From Cephalothrix spiralis (lineage: Eukaryota > Nemertea > Palaeonemertea > Archinemertea > Cephalotrichidae): a stretch of DNA of 14,512 bases. The DNA lies in NCBI GenBank assembly GCA_032353305.1, contig JAUCNG010054445.1, positions 1 through 14,512 on the forward strand, written 5' to 3'. Position 1 is the first letter of the stretch, and every line of letters begins with the position of its first letter. The notes under the pieces were generated by a model. That model ran no database searches. It was given only the letters and a program-made list of their open reading frames with translations, and was not told the DNA's origin. Positions 1-14,512 of the stretch are shown piece by piece. The position numbers and the translations under genes are program-made.

Positions 1-83
1 CCTTTTCAGCAGCATATTGTCACTAAATTGTTGTATCTTCTGTACAAGATTCTAATATCCAGTACTATAAAGTCTAATTTCAG

Positions 84-170
84 AAACATGTTGACATGGT
101 TGAGGAAACCATCTTGACGTATTTATTGTCGTCTGGATGTAACAATGCCGCTATTCAAATATTTCTATAA
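84..170 (+). CDS. Possible last coding exon of an unidentified upstream gene
   Basis: After a TAATTTCAG acceptor the frame runs KHVDMVEETILTYLLSSG then CNNAAIQIFL and TAA at 168-170 (28 codons). The other two frames stop within 35 bases, and the same frame has a TAA at 75-77 just before the acceptor, as expected for an intron. Composition looks protein-like and a poly(A) signal follows at 446. I do not recognise the protein, and 28 codons is too short to exclude chance. Confidence 0.3.
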   Translation, partial: KHVDMVEETILTYLLSSGCNNAAIQIFL

Positions 171-445
171 GGATGTAATAATCGTCATAAGATTATTAGT
201 AAATGAAGGCACAGGACGATTACAGTCTTATTATTTTACATTGTGTATGCAAAAAAAAATATTTCAAATCAATTTCAAAAATGGCGCTCATAATTTTTCA
301 ATCTTTCTTTTAAAGTCAAAATTTTTATAGTTCAGATACTTAAAACAGTCCAAAGAATACGCTCACCATAGTAGTATACATGTACTTGCAAATTGTTTCT
401 TTTAGTTTTCTATAAATATAGTGGCCCTTTATACGTATTTTTGTG

Positions 446-451
446 AATAAA
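446..451 (+). promoter_or_regulatory. Candidate poly(A) signal AATAAA
   Basis: AATAAA followed within 20-40 bases by a GT/T-rich stretch (GTGTAAC, then TTTTTGCTGTTT). It would end the transcript of the putative exon at 84-170 with a 3' UTR of about 300 bases. Confidence 0.35.
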
Positions 452-1314
452 GATTGAAAAGTGTAACATTTTTGCTGTTTACACCTGCCACCTGACTTAA
501 GGTGCAATTAGGTACATTTCTGTAGGTCTCTTTGGTATAATCCTGATGCCATACTATTTAAAACACCAATAACTAATTCACTATATAGCCCTCAGGCTCA
601 GCGGACTCATTTAAACTTACACTCATATAGATTCTATAGAATTTAAAGAACTAGGGCCTAGGGGAGATGTCACCCGGTGTGGATCACAAAGACAAAGTCA
701 TTTGCGTAATGGGTCATTTTAGAGAAAACCTCTCTAAAATGCAAAGACCTACTGCAGATTATAAACCAAGAAGAAGAAGTAGCCCATTTATACTCGTAGG
801 TTTGTAGCGCAAACGCCACAAAGTACTAAAGTTCATCAGATTATTAAATAGCTCTTGCAGGAGATATATGCATCACACGTTTATTTAGTATGGCAAAATA
901 GTCTGGCGTGTACAGTGTACACTAAAGAATTGTGTGAATGCAACGGTACATGGTCGCACTATGGATAACAGAGACATAGCCTCTAAAATCTTTTATAGAG
1001 CAACCAGGGGCATAGCAGGCAATTTGGTCTGCTGTCAAAGAAATTTTAAAATGGGCAGATAAGATGATGTTATCGTCAGTGGAGCACCTTTTTAGGCCAT
1101 TTGCTACTGCTACCCCTTCAGAGTAACCCAGGAGCTAAGAGACTGTACAGACACTGATAGAGGCGAAGTGTCTGTGACTCCAGGGTGGAACAGACCTGTG
1201 CAACACAGCGCAACTTTATAATGTCCTGCTGCTGGACTTTACCAGAGAGTCTACTGCCTGAAATAGTGTTCACGTTGTATCTGCAGCATACCTCCTGCTA
1301 ATCTGACTAAAACT
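452..1314. other. Non-coding stretch upstream of the first recognised DHX15 exon
   Basis: No convincing exon is seen. If the upstream poly(A) site is real, the DHX15 promoter and first exon should lie here, but no reading frame with a DHX15-like N terminus and a donor of the right phase (phase 2) is recognisable. Two hairpins occur: 11-bp perfect arms at 715-725 and 731-741 with a 5-nt loop, and 9-bp perfect arms at 1147-1155 and 1167-1175. The longest ATG frame (667-807, 46 codons) is not clearly coding. Confidence 0.5.
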
Positions 1315-1450
1315 CAGGGTGACCACTGACCTGGAAATCAGGGGGAAAAGGTTATTCATGACAAATTATTTAATGTGAAATACATTTTCATGGCAAATTA
1401 TTTGTTGCTTGGTCAATAAATTTTGAAATTCTAAAATAGTGGTCACCCTG
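1315..1450. mobile_element. MITE-like element, 13-bp TIRs and 5-bp target duplication
   Basis: A perfect 13-bp inverted repeat, CAGGGTGACCACT at 1315-1327 and its complement at 1438-1450, encloses AT-rich non-coding DNA for a total of 136 bp. The element is flanked by a direct repeat AAACT (1310-1314 and 1451-1455), as expected of a target-site duplication. There is no transposase, so it would be non-autonomous. CAGG ends recall hAT-like termini, but a 5-bp duplication does not fit the 8 bp of hAT, so the superfamily is open. Confidence 0.75.
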
Positions 1451-1577
1451 AAACTTTGCACTATGGCTACTATGAAAAATATCACTCCTATTTTCGGAAC
1501 TACACTACAGTCTACTCAGCATCCAGAGTATAGCATTAGCATGTACCATAATCACAATGCCATTTTTGTTTTAGCAG

Positions 1578-13166
<11,589 letters not shown>

Positions 13167-13320
13167 TAACCTATATGAAATGCTCCTAATCTTCGCGCTC
13201 TTAGACATTCCGGTACTCTTACTCTGAATACTTTATTGCATTTACATTCACCCACGTAGGTGAATATATTAAAATTCAGATAAACATTTTTAACCGTTTT
13301 CCGATCGGAGCATTTGGGCC

Positions 13321-14000
13321 GGCGTAATGGGCCAAAAACCTCATTTTTGGCCTTTTTTTTACCTTAAGGTTTTGATCACAGCTTAATACAACTTATACGG
13401 AAGCTTCATTAGACCATGAGCTACCATAGTACGATCAATTTTTAATTAGGGGCCGAGCTATGACCAAGGGCCCGGATATCGAGGTCAAAAAGTCGTCGAG
13501 AGAGTCGCGGTTTTTTTTAATGGATAGCTTATGAATGAAAAATCGTTTTTCGCTAAAGTTAATATTTTCGATGCTAGAGATCATTAAAGGTTAAAATAGG
13601 TATTTTTGGCCCTCAGGGCCAATCTATCTCCTTCTCGGGTTTTGATCCCAATTGAATGCAACTTAAATGTAAGCTTCATTAGATCATGGGCTACAAAGGT
13701 ACGACCAGTTTGCAACAAAATTCAAATTAGGTGCCGGACTATGACCTCGGGCCCGAAGGTCTAGGTCAAAAGTCGTCGTAGAGAGTCGCGTTTTTTATTA
13801 TTGGATAGCTTATGAAATTCTAAAACACCTACAGGAAAATCATTTTTCGCTGAAGTTAATATTTTCGACGCTAGAGGTCATTAAAGGTCAAATAAATAAT
13901 ATTTTTTATTAGTATTATGATTATGGTTAAAGCTAAAAATGAGCACAGAATGTCGCGATTTGTTTTACAAAACGATAGCTTATCGGAAATAAATTGACTC
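13321..14000 (+). repeat. Diverged tandem duplication, ~270-300-bp unit, two copies and a remnant
   Basis: GGTTTTGATC, then GGAAGCTTCATTAGACCATG, GGGCCCGGA, AAAAGTCGTCGAGAGAGTCG, GGATAGCTTATGAA and GCTAGAGATCATTAAAGG recur in the same order one unit later (for example GTTTTGATC at 13369 and 13639, CTAGAG at 13574 and 13871). Spacing rises from 270 to 297 bp because copy 2 has an insertion near 13815. A third fragment (GTCGCGATTTG...CGATAGCTTATCGG, about 13950-13985) continues the series. Older than the array at 9753. No coding potential. Confidence 0.75.
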
Positions 14001-14202
14001 ATCAACCCATGAAATTCTCTATTCCAAGTGAGCTTCACGCCTATTGGCGTATTTTCTATGCGATGCTACTAATTTAGCGGTATGGTACATTGGTACATAG
14101 TTAAACAAACCTAAGTTATTATTCAAGAATCATGCTGTTGTATAGCCTAATTAAAGTTATTAATAGTTCTTGGTTCAGTCCCCTGTGTCAACAAGTTATG
14201 TA

Positions 14203-14511
14203 TCACTTCATTGAACTAGTTGCATTTTTGGTGCCAGATTTAAAAAGAGTACTTGCTGGTTGCACATAATCCTTCGAGGTATGAGTTTGACTAAATAAAT
14301 CTATGATAGTGTCACTTACATCTGGTACTTCGTGTTCACTCATTTCCAAATGTCTAAGATCAGTGTTTTCGGACTGAAGTTCTTTCAGTACGTCTTTAAA
14401 CCGCATTTTAGTAGTCTTAGCTGATAAGCGTTTACCAAAGTCATACTCTAAGCATCCATTCACGATTGATGCGATCACCTTTTCAATTTCCCGTGTTGGA
14501 TCACCTATTCC
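14203..14511 (-). CDS. Partial antisense ORF, possible kinase C-lobe end
   Basis: An uninterrupted - strand frame of 102 codons entering from the window edge and ending at TGA or TAA at 14205-14203. It begins GIGDPTREIEKVIASIVNGC, then LEYDFGKRLSAKTTKMRFKD and VLKELQ. The pattern C-L-x-x-D-x-x-x-R-L-S-A followed by F-x-D-V-L-x-E-L recalls subdomain XI of protein kinases, with the usual Arg-Pro replaced by Arg-Leu. A polar, Ser/Thr-rich tail of about 50 residues follows. A - strand AATAAA at 13910-13905 lies about 295 bp 3' of the stop. No ATG is visible, so the start or an upstream exon lies outside. It would be antisense in the last visible DHX15 intron. The family assignment is weak; it could also be an unrelated gene or a retrocopy. 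Confidence 0.45.
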   Translation of the reverse strand, partial: GIGDPTREIEKVIASIVNGCLEYDFGKRLSAKTTKMRFKDVLKELQSENTDLRHLEMSEHEVPDVSDTIIDLFSQTHTSKDYVQPASTLFKSGTKNATSSMK

Positions 14512-14512
14512 A

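Noticed and set aside
667-807. 46-codon ATG frame (MSPGVDHKDK..., later PRRRSS) ending near a GTTTGT donor-like site, considered as DHX15 exon 1
   Set aside because: Splicing at GTAG|GTTTGT (799) would leave phase 1, but exon A needs phase 2; the residues do not resemble known DHX15 N termini.

Overview
The window is nuclear DNA of an animal. Its backbone is one large intron-rich gene on the + strand. Nine exons between 1578 and 13146, joined by GT-AG introns that keep a single reading frame, encode most of DHX15 (the Prp43-type DEAH-box RNA helicase of splicing and ribosome biogenesis). About 568 residues can be read, from the Arg/Asp-rich N-terminal region to the ratchet-domain segment ending in HAFKQ. 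The start codon exon lies before the first exon recognised here, and the C-terminal exons (roughly 165 residues, judged from human DHX15) lie beyond the window. The protein is very close to vertebrate DHX15. Together with the long AT-rich introns, the many short inverted-repeat elements and an invertebrate-style peptide-type GPCR, this suggests a bilaterian marine invertebrate, perhaps a lophotrochozoan such as a mollusc. The species assignment is inference only.

Layout. Positions 1-470 may hold the last exon and poly(A) signal of an unrelated upstream gene. Positions 470-1577 are non-coding, with a 136-bp MITE-like element at 1315-1450. Exons follow at 1578-1735, 1964-2112, 2814-3004, 3835-4036, 5009-5185, 5832-6086, 8908-9166, 10799-10990 and 13024-13146. 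The 2.8-kb intron 6 carries, on the opposite strand, an intronless class A GPCR gene (7900-6983). Its frame ends at a TAA inside TM7 but continues after it for 26 further receptor-like codons, so this copy is probably a pseudogene or null allele. A decayed tRNA-like sequence lies downstream of it. The last, incomplete intron contains an antisense open frame (14511-14203) that may be the C-terminal end of a kinase-like gene.

Repeats. The introns are densely populated with non-autonomous elements: a near-perfect palindromic element (4219-4518), an element with CAGGCCTC ends and a 6-bp direct repeat (12450-12810), a 589-bp inverted-repeat element enclosing a tRNA 3' half (11062-11650), two sites sharing GGGAAATG ends (3149-3475 and 8234-8775), a 310-bp tandem array with an inverted fragment at its end (9753-10646), and a second tandem duplication (about 13321-14000).

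The DHX15 exons need to be spliced past all of this. The nested GPCR and the antisense 3' frame are independent genes or relics that share its introns. I see no bacterial-style operon, CRISPR array or defence system. The most unusual items are the nested receptor with an in-frame stop at its most conserved site and the internal organisation of the repeats.
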